Part shown: piece after piece, positions 1 through 14,200 of the stretch
Layout: the number at the start of each line of letters is the position of its first letter
Position numbering within the stretch: position 1 is the first letter of the stretch
From: RYN-230 sp963837335
Lineage (GTDB): Bacteria > Actinomycetota > Actinomycetes > Streptosporangiales > Streptosporangiaceae
DNA: 64,000 nucleotides
Direction: 5' to 3'
Assembly: GCA_963837335.1 (NCBI GenBank)
Contig: CAWINS010000011.1
Span: 186,001-250,000, forward strand
Notes under the pieces: generated by a model
What the model was told of the DNA's origin: nothing
What the model saw: only the letters and a program-made list of their open reading frames with translations
The model's database searches: none
Program-made: the position numbers and the translations under genes

Positions 1-315
1 TCGTCGGCTTCGGCACGGCCGGCACCGCGTTCGGCGCGATGGTCACCGCCAGCCGCGGGGTGGCCGACGGCGACCAGGGCTTCGTTGGCGGGGTGATCAA
101 CACCAGCCGCCAGATCGGGGCCGGGGTCGGCGCCGCGCTGCTGCCCGCGATCGCGCTGACCGCGAGCCACGGCAGCCGCATGGCCGGGGTCGGCGGCGAC
201 CGGGCGGCGATGCTCGCCGGGGCGGGCGTCGCCGGGCTGGCCACGCTCATCGCGGTGGCCCACCGGCGCCAGCCCCGCAAGCCGGCCGCTGCTGCCCCTG
301 ATCGGTGCGGGTTAA
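1..315 (+). CDS. MFS transporter, C-terminal end (5' partial)
   Basis: This is the tail of an integral-membrane transporter that begins before the window. The visible residues hold the last helices typical of DHA2-type drug exporters: a GFVGGVINTSRQIGAGVGAA stretch followed by a hydrophobic helix (GVAGLATLIAVA) and a short basic tail. Proton-driven export of a small molecule is the family role, and the substrate cannot be read from this fragment. The frame carries no stop before the next gene and would run straight into it. A stop at 313-315 lies one base out of frame, so an extra base near 250-310 is the likely cause. That reconstruction is an inference. Confidence 0.7.
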
Positions 316-365
316 AGATGAAAGGCAACAACCTCCGCAACGAAAACCACCGAGGGGATGACGAC

Positions 366-1248
366 ATGAGCTCTTCCGGAGCAGCCGGGGCGCGGCCACG
401 GGTAGCGGTGCTGGGCGCCGGGACGATGGGCCAGGGGATGGCGCACAGCCTGCTCCGGGCGGGCTTCCACGGTGGACGTGTGGAACCGGACCCCGGAACC
501 CGCCGCCCAGCTCGCCGCCGACGGCGCGACCGCCCACGAGGATCCCGCGGACGCGGTGCGGCACGCGGATGTGGTGATCACCATGGTCGCGGACGCGGCA
601 GCGGTGAACCAGGTGGCTTTCGAGTCCGGGATGCTGGCGGCGATGCGGCCGGAGGCGGCCTGGTCGCAGATGAGCACGATCGGCGTGAGCGCCACCGAAG
701 AACTGGCCGCGCGGGTCAGCAAGGAGCGGCCCGACGTGTACTTCGCGGACGCCCCGGTGTCCGGGACCCGCGGCCCGGCCGAGAACGGCCAGCTGCTGAT
801 CCTGGCGTCCGGCCCGGACGCGGCGAAGCCCGTGCTCGAGCCGGTGTACGCCGCGCTGGGCCGGGAGACCAAGTGGCTCGGCCCGGCCGGGGCGGGCAGC
901 CGGCTCAAGCTGGTCATGAACTCCTGGCTGGTCATCCTGGTCGAAGGGGCGGCCGAGATGATGGCCCTGGCCGACTCGCTCGGCGTGGACCATCAGCAGG
1001 TGGCGGACTTCCTCAGCTCCGGGAACCTGGCCAACCCGGCCGCGGCGGCTAAGTTCGCGAAGATGGACGCGGGTGATGACGCCCCGGACTTCTCGCTGCA
1101 GTGGGCGCTGAAAGACATCCGCCTGGCCATGGACGACTCCGGCCGCCGGCTGCCGGTCCTGGAAACGGTCCGCGACCGGTGGGCCGCCCTGGTCGACCAG
1201 GGCCTGGGCGACCGCGACGTGGCCGCGGCCCGGCACGGCCTCGGCTAG
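366..1248 (+). CDS. NAD(P)-dependent oxidoreductase, 3-hydroxyisobutyrate dehydrogenase family (frameshift near 465)
   Basis: Beta-hydroxyacid dehydrogenase of the 6-phosphogluconate/HIBADH superfamily, about 293 residues. An N-terminal Rossmann motif (VLGAGTMGQGMA) is followed by the family substrate signature (DAPVSGTRGPAENGQ) and the catalytic lysine region (RLKLVMNSWLV) in the C-terminal helical half. The ATG at 366 follows GAGGGG at a good distance. The frame changes between about 462 and 472: GGCTTCCACGGTGG would read GFTVDVWNRT if one C were removed. The family reduces or oxidises small hydroxyacids or semialdehydes such as succinate semialdehyde or glyoxylate; the substrate here is unknown. 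The gene follows an MFS exporter on the same strand. Confidence 0.85.
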
Positions 1249-1306
1249 CCAGCCCACGTCCGAGACGCCCGCCCGGCACGGCCTCAGCTGACCCAGCGAC
1301 CTGGGA

Positions 1307-1367
1307 CGTGATCATGACATTAGGTGTCGTTGGAACGCGTTCCAACGACACCAATGTCATGATCACG
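1307..1367. repeat. Long near-perfect palindrome, GATCATGAC family, copy 1
   Basis: The left arm 1307-1337 and right arm 1338-1367 are exact reverse complements except for one bulged A at 1322. The outer arm begins CGTGATCATGACATT and the inner part holds GGTGTCGTTGGAACG. It could extrude a hairpin of about 30 bp with almost no loop. It lies 58 bases after the dehydrogenase stop, and the genes beyond it run leftward, so a bidirectional terminator is possible; no T-run follows the stem. A second palindrome with the same outer 12 bases is at 51198-51243. Confidence 0.85.
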
Positions 1368-1443
1368 AACGCTGCGCGCGGCGGGCATCGCATCCTCGGC
1401 ACCATGTGCCCCTTCAGAACCACAAGCCCCAGCACCCATGTCG

Positions 1444-1486
1444 TGATCATGGGATTACTGGGGCTGGACGGGCTGTTGCGGATTCG
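1444..1486 (+). repeat. Left terminal inverted repeat of the IS1182-like element
   Basis: Begins TGATCATGGGATTACTGGGG and continues to GATTCG at 1486. It matches the reverse complement of 3292-3334 at 42 of 43 positions; position 1480 is G here and A in the other copy. Confidence 0.85.
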
Positions 1487-1568
1487 ATTGGCTGGCCCGC
1501 GAGGTGGGAGGGGTGGTTCCTGGCGGCGATGGCGGTGGGTGGTGGCTGGCCTGGGCCAGGCCGCCGGG

Positions 1569-3232
1569 TCAGGCGGGCTGGGGTGCCAGGCTGGTCAGGG
1601 CTGCGGGGGTGAGGTGGCTGGCAGTGATGGCTTTGAAGAGGTTGTGCACGGTGGCGGCGAAGGCCCATTCGGCGGCGGCTTTGGGTTTGCCGCGCATGGT
1701 GAGCTGGCGGAACCGCATGTTGTGCTTGATGTGGCCGTGGGGGGTTTCGGCGATGTGGCCGCGCTGGCGGTAGGCGGTGATGCCTTCGCCGGTGGCGAGC
1801 CGGGCGGCCATCGCAGCGGTCGCCTCGCCGCGGGGACCGTCTGCGGGGCGGCCGCCGGCACGGGCCCGTTTTTCGAGGTCGCGGTGCTTGCCGGTGGCGA
1901 TCAGCCGGTCGGGGCCGGGCAGGGTGAGGTTGTCCTCGGAGCAGTACCCGGCATCAGCGAGGAACAGCGCGATGAGGCGGTCCCGCCCGGTGGCGGGGTC
2001 CTGGCCTGGCGGGTCCGCGGGGCTGCCAGCCTGCGGGGGCTGGTGCGTGGTGATCAGGGCGGCGGCGTCCAGCGCCGCGGTGAGCATCGGCCCGAACCAG
2101 GCGGTGTCGGTGGTGTCCTGGGTGAGCTGGGTGGCGATGATCAGCCCGTCGGCGGAGGTGACGTTCTGGGCGTTGTAACCCTGCAGGAACCCGCCGCCGC
2201 GGACCGGCATCAGCCGCGAGTCGCGGTCGGTGATGTTACGGGCCGGGCCCGGGCCTTTTTTCGCGGCGGCCTTGCGCTCCTGCTCCGCCGCCTTGGCCTG
2301 TGCCCTGGCCAGGGCGGCGCGGGCCCTGCGGACGCGGGAGCCTGCTCTGCCGCCACCGGCCGCCTGCCGCGGAACCCGCGGTGCCCGGCCGCCCGCGCCT
2401 GCGCATCCCGGGCTTCCCGCCCCGCGATCAGATCCCGCTGGGCCGCCCCGGCACGCTCCAGCCGCTCCCGCGCCGCAGTCACCGCCGCGGCGGCGGGCGG
2501 CGGCCCGGTCAGCGGCTGGCCGGCGGCCGCCGCGTCCAGGTAGGCCCGGGTCTGCGCATCCCGGGCGGCCTGCGCAGCCTGGCGTTCAGCTTCCAGCTCC
2601 GCCAGGGCCCGGCGGATCCGCTCGTCCCGGCTGCCGCCGCCAGCGCCGCCTGGCGGCAGGCGGTCCCCGCGGCGGCCCTCCCCGAACCGCTCATCCTCGG
2701 CCGCGTCCGCGTCCGCGTGCTCGCCAGCGCGCTGCGCGGCCAGTGCCCGCAGCCGCTCCTCCGTCCGGTTCGCCGCCTTCGACGCGTTCGCGGTGATCTT
2801 CGTGCCATCCAGCGCCACCGTGCCCACGGCGCCCATGCCCAGCCGGGCGCACAGCATCAGCACCTGCGTGAACAGTTCCTGCGCCAGGTCAGGGAACGCG
2901 GCCCGGAACCGGGCGATCGTCACATGATCCGGCACGTCCTGCGCGCAGATCACCCGGAACGCCACATCCGTGCGGCACAGCTCCTCGATCCGTCTCGAGC
3001 TGGTCACCCCGCTGGCATACGCCCAGATCAGCAGCGTGACCAGCATCTGCGGGTCATACCCCCGCGCCCCCGCGCCCCCGGTCCGCCGCACCGCATGCAC
3101 CGCCGAGGTATCCAGCCGGTCCACCGCCCCGATCACCAGCCACACCGCATGATCTTCCGGGAGCCATTCACGCATGTCTGGCGGCAGCAGAAACGGCTGA
3201 TCCCGCTGCACCGGCCGGTATCCCTTCGCCAT
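1569..3232 (-). CDS. IS1182-family transposase (frame broken near 2320-2400)
   Basis: DDE transposase of the IS1182/IS5 superfamily, about 554 codons from the ATG at 3232 to the stop at 1569. The N-terminal part (start MAKGYRPVQRDQPFLLPPDM) carries the DUF772-like domain and a first-aspartate region (GTVALDGTKITANAS). A coiled charged linker follows. The C-terminal part in another frame has QGYNAQNVTSADGLI, a second aspartate (LFLADAGYCSEDN) and the late block HIKHNMRFRQLTMRGK. The two halves are joined only by a net frame change of two bases (or minus one) in a GC-rich linker around 2320-2400, so this copy is either inactive or mis-sequenced. It would cut and join the element ends. Confidence 0.85.
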
Positions 3233-3291
3233 GCGAAAAGCATCTCAAACCATCATCTAGCAGGACAAACAACACGCCGCAGGCCACCCGC

Positions 3292-3334
3292 CGAATCTGC
3301 AACAGCCCGTCCAGCCCCAGTAATCCCATGATCA
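3292..3334 (-). repeat. Right terminal inverted repeat of the IS1182-like element
   Basis: Reverse complement of the left end, with one substitution. It ends exactly at the base before the TGA (3335-3337, minus strand) of the aldo/keto reductase remnant. Confidence 0.85.
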
Positions 3335-3486
3335 TCAGCGGTGGGTGATCCCGGACTGGGCGAACGGTGCCGGGGTGGGTTGGGTGACCGGCACGTCCCC
3401 AGGGCTTTGTCGATCGCCGCGAGCGTGTCCGGCGTGAGCTGGATGCCCGACGCCTTGCCGCTAACGAGCACTTGCTCGGGTCGCGG
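3335..3486 (-). pseudogene. Aldo/keto reductase, C-terminal remnant
   Basis: About 50 codons that match the C-terminal end of actinobacterial aldo/keto reductases: RPEQV, then SGIQLTPDTLAAIDKAL, then GDVPVTQPTPAPFAQSGITHR and a TGA. One extra G near 3402 splits the match. Nothing of the TIM barrel remains, since selA starts only 34 bases upstream. The stop codon abuts the end of the insertion sequence, so a deletion joined to IS activity probably removed the rest. No function is expected. Confidence 0.7.
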
Positions 3487-3519
3487 GGCGGGGCGGCGCC
3501 CGGGGCTAGAGTGCTGGTC

Positions 3520-4889
3520 GTGGACAGCCGGCGGCGGATACCGCGCACGGACACGCTGCTCGCGCAGCCCCCGTTCGCCGAGGCGGTCGGCCGCCTGGGC
3601 CCGGCCACGGTCAAGCAGGTGATCACCGCGGCCCAGGACCGGGCCCGCCGGGGTGAGATCGCGCCGGAGGACGTGCCGGACCTGGCCGCCGGGCTGCTGC
3701 CGGCCAGCGCCACGACGCTGCGCCCGGTCATCAACGCCACCGGGGTGCTGCTGCACACCAACCTGGGCCGCGCGCCGCTGTCCGCGGCGGCCCGGGCGGC
3801 GCTGCAAGCCAGCGCCGGGTGCACCGACGTCGAGTACGACCTGGCCACCGGGCAGCGGGCCCGGCGCGGCCGGGGCGCCCTGGACGCGCTGCGTGCGGCC
3901 TGCCCGCAGGCGGAAGACGTGCACATCGTCAACAACAACGCGGCCGCGCTGGTGCTGGCGGCGACCGCGCTGGCCCGCGGCCGCGAGATCATCATCAGCC
4001 GCGGCGAGATGGTGGAGATCGGCGACGGTTTCCGCCTGCCCGACCTGCTGGCCTCGACGGGGGCCCGGCTGCGGGAGGTCGGCACCACGAACCGGACCAC
4101 GGTCGCCGACTACGCCGCGGCGATCGGGCCGGACACCGGCTTCATCCTCAAGGTGCACCCGTCGAACTTCCGCGTCCTGGGCTTCACCGGCGAGGCCTCG
4201 ATCGCCGAACTGGCCCGGATAGAGCCAGCGCAGACTACAGCCCGGCCGCGGGCCCGGTCCCGGTGGTGGCGGACATCGGCTCCGGGCTGCTGGCCCCCGA
4301 GCCGGTGCTGCCGGACGAACCGGACGCCGCGACCGCGCTGGCCAGCGGGGCGGCCCTGGTCACCGCCAGCGGCGACAAGCTGCTCGGCGGCCCGCAGGCC
4401 GGGCTGCTGCTCGGCCGGGGTGACCTGATCGCGGCGTTGCGGCGGCACCCGCTGGCCCGCGCGCTGCGGGTGGACAAGCTGACCCTGGCCGCGCTGGAAG
4501 CCACGCTGCGCGGGCCGGCCACGCCGACCGCGACGGCCCTGCACGAGCCCGTGCAGCGGCTCCGGGACCGGGCCGGGCGGCTCGCGGCCCGGCTGGCCGG
4601 CGCGGGCCTGGATGCCCGGGTGACCGAGAGCGACGCGGTGGTCGGCGGCGGTGGCGCCCCCGGCGTCCGGCTGCCCAGCGCGGCGGTGAGTCTCCCGGCC
4701 ACGCTCGGGTCTTCGTTGCGGAAAAATATGCCCCCGGTGGCCGGGCGGATCGAAGACGGCCGGCTGCTGCTGGACCTGCGGACCGTTGACCCCGCCGACG
4801 ACGACCTGCTGCGGGAGGCGGTGCTCGCCGCCGCAGCGGGCCAGCGAGCCGGACTCCGGCCGGGCTACCAGGCCCGGCTGAGCGGCTAG
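3520..4889 (+). CDS. selA: L-seryl-tRNA(Sec) selenium transferase (frame broken near 4215-4255)
   Basis: PLP enzyme that converts Ser-tRNA(Sec) to Sec-tRNA(Sec) using selenophosphate, the last step of bacterial selenocysteine synthesis. About 456 residues, near the family norm. The GTG start at 3520 gives the usual N-terminus (VDSRRRIPRTDTLL). The large domain shows NATGVLLHTNLGRAPLS and VHIVNNNAAALVLA. After a frame change near 4215-4255 the sequence resumes with PVVADIGSGLL and the PLP-lysine motif TASGDKLLGGPQAGLLLG. Two inserted bases or one lost base would restore it. No selB, selD or tRNA(Sec) lies in the window, so the partners must be elsewhere if the pathway works. Confidence 0.9.
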
Positions 4890-4898
4890 CCGGGCGGG

Positions 4899-5246
4899 CT
4901 AGCCGACCCGGCCGTAGTCGTCTTCCAGCCGGACGATGTCGTCCTCGCCGAAGTAGTCGCCGTGCTGCACCTCCACGAACACCAGCGGGCCGGGGCCGGT
5001 GTTGCGGATCCGGTGCGCGGCGCCCAGCGCGACGTCAACCGTGTCGCCCCGGCCGACCTTGATGTCGGTGCCGTCCAGGGTGACCACGCCCTCGCCGCGG
5101 ACCACGAACCAGTGCTCGGCCCGGCGGGAGTGCCGCTGGTAGGACAGCCGCTGGCCGGGGTGCACCTCGATGGTCTTGACCTTGTAGTCCCCGGCCTCGG
5201 CCAGGACCGTGTAACCGCCCCAGGGGCGCTCGGTGTGCTCTGTCAC
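4899..5246 (-). CDS. Cupin protein, type II mannose-6-phosphate isomerase-like
   Basis: Single-domain cupin of about 115 residues that matches the C-terminal isomerase domain of bifunctional mannose-1-phosphate guanylyltransferase/phosphomannose isomerase. It shows ERPWGGY, the basic block HPGQRLSYQRHSRRAEHWFVV and VALGAAHRIRNTGPGPLVFVEVQ. The histidines and glutamate of HSRRAEHW and the later histidine fit a metal site. Family members interconvert mannose- and fructose-6-phosphate; stand-alone copies are often of uncertain role. The GTG at 5246 is chosen because homology begins with TEHTERPWGGY; no clear ribosome site precedes it, so the start is uncertain. It is divergent from acnA. Confidence 0.75.
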   Translation of the reverse strand: MTEHTERPWGGYTVLAEAGDYKVKTIEVHPGQRLSYQRHSRRAEHWFVVRGEGVVTLDGTDIKVGRGDTVDVALGAAHRIRNTGPGPLVFVEVQHGDYFGEDDIVRLEDDYGRVG

Positions 5247-5413
5247 CTCCCCATAGTCGCGGATTTGGGTGATGACCGCGGCGCATCGCCACCCCCGGTG
5301 GTGAAGTGGTGGCAATGTTGTCGTATAGGCAGTGCCGTCTCGGGCAGGGGAATCGCGTCGGCCGCGCGAGATTCGTCCCGGTTCCCGGGGTGAGCCCCGC
5401 GCGCGGGCGATAC

Positions 5414-5471
5414 CTTGACGTCGAGATAAAATCGTCCTAGCGTGAAAACGCCGCATTAACTTGATATCGAG
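5414..5471 (+). promoter_or_regulatory. Two palindromic operator candidates upstream of acnA
   Basis: CTTGACGTCGAG at 5414-5425 and CTTGATATCGAG at 5460-5471 are imperfect palindromes of the form CTYGANNTCRAG, and both are followed by ATA. Their centres are 46 bp apart and the second ends 30 bases before the acnA start. The form resembles sites bound by MarR-family regulators; TamR of Streptomyces coelicolor controls aconitase in this way. Assignment to a TamR-like protein is inference; no such gene is in the window. Confidence 0.55.
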
Positions 5472-5501
5472 ATACTTCACTGGTGCAGGAGGCGGACCCT
5501 G

Positions 5502-8261
<2,760 letters not shown>

Positions 8262-11200
8262 GCGGGCGCAGGCCCGGGACGGCGCTCGCGGTAGCGTGTC
8301 GGGGAAATGCCCGAACCTGACGCTCCCCCCGCGCCGTCGCCGCCGCGGACTCGCCGCTACGCCCGGAACGGGGTCCTGCTCGTCGCGGGCGTCCTCGCGG
8401 TCGCGTTCAACCTGCGGGCCGCGATCACCAGCCTGCCGCCGCTGTTCCCGGAACTGTCCACCCGGCTGAACCTGTCACCGGCCGCGGTGTCCGCGCTGGC
8501 GGCGCTCCCGGTGCTGGCCTTCGGCGTGTTCTCCGGGGTGGCCGCCCCGCTCAGCCGCCGGTTCGGCGAGGAACGGGTGCTCGGCGGGGCCGTGGGCCTG
8601 CTGGCCGCGGGGCTGATCCTGCGCGGGGTGGCGCCGGGCGTGCTGCTGTTCCCCGGGACGGCGCTGGCCGGGGCGGCCATCGCGCTGCTGAACGTGCTGC
8701 TGCCCAGCCTGGTCAAGCGGCGCGCGCCGGAGCGCGCCGGGGCGCTGATCGGGATCTACCTGCTCTGCCTGAACGCCGGGTCGATCCTGGCCTCGCTGAT
8801 CGCGATCCCGGTGTACAACCTGTCCGGCGGGTCGGTCCCGCTGTCCCTGTCGGTATGGGCGCTGCCCGCGCTGGCCGCCGGGGTGGCCTGGCTGCCGCAG
8901 CTGAAGTACCGGACCGTGCCCCACCCCGCGGCGCGGCGGCCGGAATCGGGCGAATCAGGAGCCCGGTCCCGTCGCGCCCCCCGCGCCGCCCCGCTGAGGC
9001 TCTCCCGTTACGCGCTGACCTGGCAGGTCACCGCGTTCATGGGGTTGCAGAGCCTGACCTTCTACGCGGAGCTGTCCTGGCTGCCGACCATGCTCCGGGA
9101 CCGGGGGGTGAGCGCCGGCGCCGCCGGTACGCTGCTCGCCCTGACCGGCGTGGGCGGGGCGGTCGGCTCGCTGCTGATCCCGGTCCTCGCGCACCGGGCC
9201 CGGAACCAGCAGGCACTGATCACGGGCACGGTGGCGGCCAGCGCGGCCGGCCTGGCCGGGGCCTGGTTCGCCCCGCTGGGCGGCGAGGTGGCCTGGGTGC
9301 TGGTGCTCGGCCTGGGTCAGGGGGCCTCGCTCGGCCTGGCGATCTTCTTCACCATGGCCCGGGCCCCCGATCCGCGGGTGGCCGCGTCGCTGTCCGGGTT
9401 CGCGCAGAGCGTGGGGTACCTGGTCGCCACCACCGGCCCGCTGGTCGTCGGGTTCCTGCACTCCGCGATCGGCGGCTGGACGGTCCCGGTGGTGGTGCTG
9501 CTGGTGATCACCGGGCTGCAGCTCATCGCCGGCTGGCCGGCCGCCCGGGCCGTCACCCTGCCCGAGCCTGGCTGAGCCGGCCCGTCGCCGCCGGGCGCCG
9601 GGCGATAGGTTCAGTCCGTCGGCGCGAAGGGGTGAGCGATGCTCGTGGCTGGGGTGGACTCGTCTACGCAGTCGACCAAGGTCCTGCTCTGCCAGGCCGA
9701 AGACGGCACGGTCGTGGCGCGGGGGAGCGCCCCGCACCCGCCCGGCACCGAGTGTGACCCGGCCGCGTGGTGGTCCGCGCTGGAGCAGGCCGGGACGGGG
9801 CTGCTGGAGCGGGCCGACGCGATCGCGGTGGCCGCGCAGCAGCACGGCATGGTCGTCGTGGACGAGGCCGGCGAGGTGATCAGGCCCGCCCTGCTCTGGA
9901 ACGACCTGCGCTCCGCCCCGGCGGCCCGGGAACTGATCGCCGAACTGGGCGGCCCGGGCTGGTGGGCGGAGCACACCGGGAGCGTGCCCAGCGCCTCGTT
10001 CACCGTCACCAAGCTGCGCTGGCTCGCCACGCACGAGCCGGAGAACGCGGCCCGGGTAGCCCGGGTCATGCTGCCGCACGACTGGCTGACCTGGCGGCTC
10101 GCCTCGCAGGGACCGGGCCGGGCCGTTGCAGGCGGGACTGGTGCAGCCGGGGCGGGCCCAGGCGGGGCCGAGCCGGTCACCGACCGCGGCGACGCCTCTG
10201 GCACCGGCTACTTCTCGCCCGCGACCGGCCGCTGGCTGCCCGAGGTCGCCGCGGCGGCGCTGGGCCACGAGCCGGGCCTGCCCCGGATCGCCCAGCCCCA
10301 CGAGGTCGTCGGCGAGAGCCGCGGGCGGCGCCGTGCTGGCCCCCGGAACCGGCGACAACATGGGCGCCGCCCTCGGGCTCGGCCTGGAGCCGGGCGAGCT
10401 GGTCATCTCGATCGGCACCTCGGGGACGGCGTACGCGGTCACCGAGCGGGCCGCCGCCGACGAGTCCGGCATGGTCGCCGGGTTCGCGGATGCCACCGGC
10501 CGGTTCCTGCCGCTGATCGCCACGGTCAACGCGGGCCTGGTGCTCTCGGCGGTGGCCGCCCTGACCGGCACCGACCTGGACGGGCTGTCGTCCCGGGCGC
10601 TGGCCGCCGAGCCTGGCGCGGGCGGCATCGCGCTGCTGCCCTACCTGGACGGGGAGCGCTCCCCGAACCGGCCCGACGCGACCGGGGTGCTCCGGGGCCT
10701 CACCACGCAGAACGCGACCCCGGCCAATCTGGCCCGGGCCGCGATCGAGGCCGTGCTCGGCACGCTGGCCGAGGCGGCCGACCTGATCGCGGCGCAGGGC
10801 GCGTCCCGGGAGCGGGTGCTCCTGATCGGCGGCGGGGCCCGCTCCGAGGCCGCGCGCCGCCTGGCCCCGGGCATCTTCGGGGTCCCGGTCCTGGTGCCGG
10901 CGCCGGAGGAGTACGTCGCACTGGGCGCGGCCCGGCAGGCCGCCTGGGCGCTGGCGGGCACGTCGCAGCCGCCGCAGTGGCCGCGGCACCTGCCGGAGGA
11001 GTACACCGGGCCGGCGGAGCCCGTCGTCCGCGAGCGGCTCGCCTGGCTCCGCCAGGCCACGGCGGACTGGGACACCGCGGGCTGGGACACGCCGTCTGGG
11101 AAAGATGACGGTCTGGGACAGAGAATAGATGAGCTGTGCAGGACAATAAGAGAGGACTGGCTGGTGACCGCAGACGCTTACGTACCGACCCCGCAGGACA

Positions 11201-14200
11201 AGTTCTCGTTCGGCATCTGGACCGTCGGCTGGCAGGGAGTGGACGTGTTCGGCGGCGCGGTACGCCCGCCGATGGCCGCGGACCGGGCGGTGCGCAAGCT
11301 CGCTGAGCTGGGCGCGTACGGGGTGAACTTCCACGACAACGACGTGTTCCCGTTTGAGGCATCCGACACCGAGCGGGACCGGAAGATCGGGGATTTCCGC
11401 CGGGCGCTGGCCGAGACGGGGCTGGTGGTGACCACGGCCACCACCAACCTGTTCGGCCACCCGATCTTCAAGGACGGCGCGTTCACCGCGGCTGACCGGG
11501 ACATCCGCCGGTTCGCGCTGGCCAAGACGATGCGCAACCTCGACCTGGCCGCCGAGCTGGGCGCGAAGACCTACGTGTTCTGGGGTGGCCGGGAGGGGGC
11601 CGAGTCCGGCGCCGCGAAGGACATCCGGGCGGCGCTGTCGCGGTACAAGGAGGGACTGGACCTGCTGGCGGGCTACGTGCTCGAGCAGGGGTATGACCTG
11701 CGGTTCGCGATCGAGCCCAAGCCGAATGAGCCACGCGGGGACATCCTGCTGCCCAGCGCCGGGCACGCGCTGGCCTTCATCAACGAACTCGAGCACTCCG
11801 AGATGGTGGGGATCAACCCGGAGGTCGGGCACGAGGAGATGGCCTCGCTGAACTACGCGCACGGCATCAGCCAGGCGATGTGGCACGGCAAACTGTTCCA
11901 CATCGACCTGAACGGCCAGAACGGGCCGCGCTACGACCAGGACCTGCGGTTCGGCGCGGGGAACGCCAGGGGCGCGTTCTGGGTGGTGGACGCGCTGGTG
12001 ACCGGAGGCTACGACGGGCCGGTGCACTTCGACTACAAGCCGCCGCGGACCGAGGATGACGACGGCGTGTGGGTGTCCGCGGCGGCCTGCATGCGCAACT
12101 ACCTGATCCTGCGGGACAAGGTCCAGGCGTTCCGCGCCGACCCCGAGGTGAAGGCGGCGCTGGCCGCCTCCGGAGTGGAGAACCTGGCCGTGCCCACCAT
12201 GGCCGAGGGTGAGACGTGGCGCGACGTCCAGGGCTTCACTCCTGACATCGACGCCCTGGCCGCCCGCGGCCTGGCCTATGAGCACCTCGACCAGCTCGCC
12301 CTCGAACACCTCTACGGCGTCCGGTAACCACACGTTTGCCGGGCCCGGATGGCGAGCCTTCCGTGCCGGGCACGAGACCAGCGAAATAGACTCGCCACTG
12401 TTTCCCGCTTCTCAGACGAGGGAGCTGCCCAGGTGACCCTGCTGGAATCCATCTCCGGCCCGCGCGAGCTCAAGGAGCTGGCCCCGGACCAGCTGCCCGT
12501 CCTGGCCAGCGAGATTCGCGACCTGCTGATCGAGACGGTCTCACGGACGAGCGGTCACCTGGGGCCCAACCTCGGGGTGGTCGAGCTGACCATCGCGATG
12601 CACCGGGTGTTCGACTCGCCGGCGGACAAGATCGTCTTTGACACCGGCCATCAGTCGTACGTGCACAAGCTCCTGACGGGGCGGGTGCCCGAGTTCGGCA
12701 CGCTGCGCCAGCGGGACGGCCTGTCCGGCTACCCGTGCCGCGCCGAGTCCGAGCATGACCTGGTGGAGAACTCGCACGCGTCGACCAGCCTGTCGTACGC
12801 CGACGGGCTGGCCAAGGCGTACCGGCTGCGTGGTGAGACGGACCGGACCGTGGTGGCGGTCATCGGGGACGGCGCGCTGACCGGCGGCATGGCCTGGGAG
12901 GCGCTGAACAACATCGCGGTGGCCAAGGACAGCAGGCTGGTCATCGTCGTGAACGACAACGGCCGGTCCTACCAGCCCACCATCGGCGGGCTGGCGCATC
13001 ACCTGGCCACGGTCCGGATCAACCAGCGCTACGAGAACGTGCTGGACTACATCAAGACCACGCTGACCCGGACACCGCTGGTCGGGCCGCCGCTGTACGG
13101 CACCCTGCACGGCATGAAGAAGGGGCTCAAGGACGTCCTGCAGCCGCAGGTCCTGTTCGAGGACCTGGGCCTGAAGTACCTGGGCCCCATCGACGGCCAC
13201 GACGAGCAGGCCATGGAGATGGCGATGCGGCGGGCCCGCGACTTCGGCGGCCCGGTGATCGTGCACGCGATCACCCGGAAGGGCTTCGGGTACCAGCTGG
13301 CCGAGGACAACGAGGAGGACCGGCTGCACCAGGTGCCCGCGGGTGCCCCGGTCGGCCGGCTGCCCGGTGTGCCCAAGCGCACCTGGTCTCATGTGTTCGG
13401 CGACGCGCTCGTCTCGGTCGGCGCGCGGCGTCCCGACGTGGTGGCGATCACGGCCGCGATGCTGCACCCGACCGGCCTGGCGCCGTTCGCGGAGGCCTAC
13501 CCGGACCGGGTCTTCGACGTCGGCATCGCCGAGCAGCACGCCGTGACCAGCGCGGCCGGGCTGGCCATGGGCGGATTGCACCCCGTGGTCGCGATCTACG
13601 CGACGTTCCTCAACCGGGCCTTCGACCAGGTGCTGATGGACGTGGCCCTGCACCGGCTGCCGGTCACCTTCGTGCTGGACCGGGCCGGGGTGACCGGACC
13701 GGACGGATCCAGTCACAACGGGATGTGGGACGGCTCGATCCTGCAGGTCGTGCCGGGCCTGCGGATCGCGGCGCCCCGGGACGCGTCCCGCCTGGCCGAG
13801 CTGCTGGATGAGGCGGTGGCGGTCAGCGACGGGCCTACCGTGCTGCGCTTCCCCAAGGCCAACGTGGGCGGCGACGTGGAGGCGATCGGGCAGCTCGGCG
13901 GCATGGACGTGCTGCGCCGGCCAGACGCCGCCGCTGCGCCTGACGTGCTGCTGGTGGGGGCCGGGCCGATGGCCCTGACCTGCCTGGTCGCCGCGGACCG
14001 GCTGGCCGATCAGGGCATCGGGGTGACGGTGGTCGACCCGCGCTGGGTGAAGCCGGTCGATCCGGCCCTGGCCGACGAGGCCCGCCGGGCCCGGCTCGTG
14101 GTGACGGTCGAGGATAACGGCGTGGCCGGCGGTTTTGGTGACGCCGTGTGCCGGCTGCTCCGGGACACCGGGGTGCCCACCCCGGCGCGGACCTTCGGCA

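Larger units (their letters stand above)
1444..3334 (-). mobile_element. IS1182-like insertion sequence, 1891 bp
   Basis: The element is bounded by terminal inverted repeats of 43 bp (one mismatch) and carries one leftward transposase gene. The length and the transposase type fit the IS1182 group of DDE transposons. No convincing target duplication is seen beside the ends (left flank ACCCATGTCG, right flank CAGCGGTGGG). Both ends begin TGATCATGGG, which resembles the outer arm of the palindromes found elsewhere in the window. The right end touches the stop codon of an aldo/keto reductase remnant. The transposase frame is broken, so the copy may be inactive if the breaks are real. Confidence 0.85.
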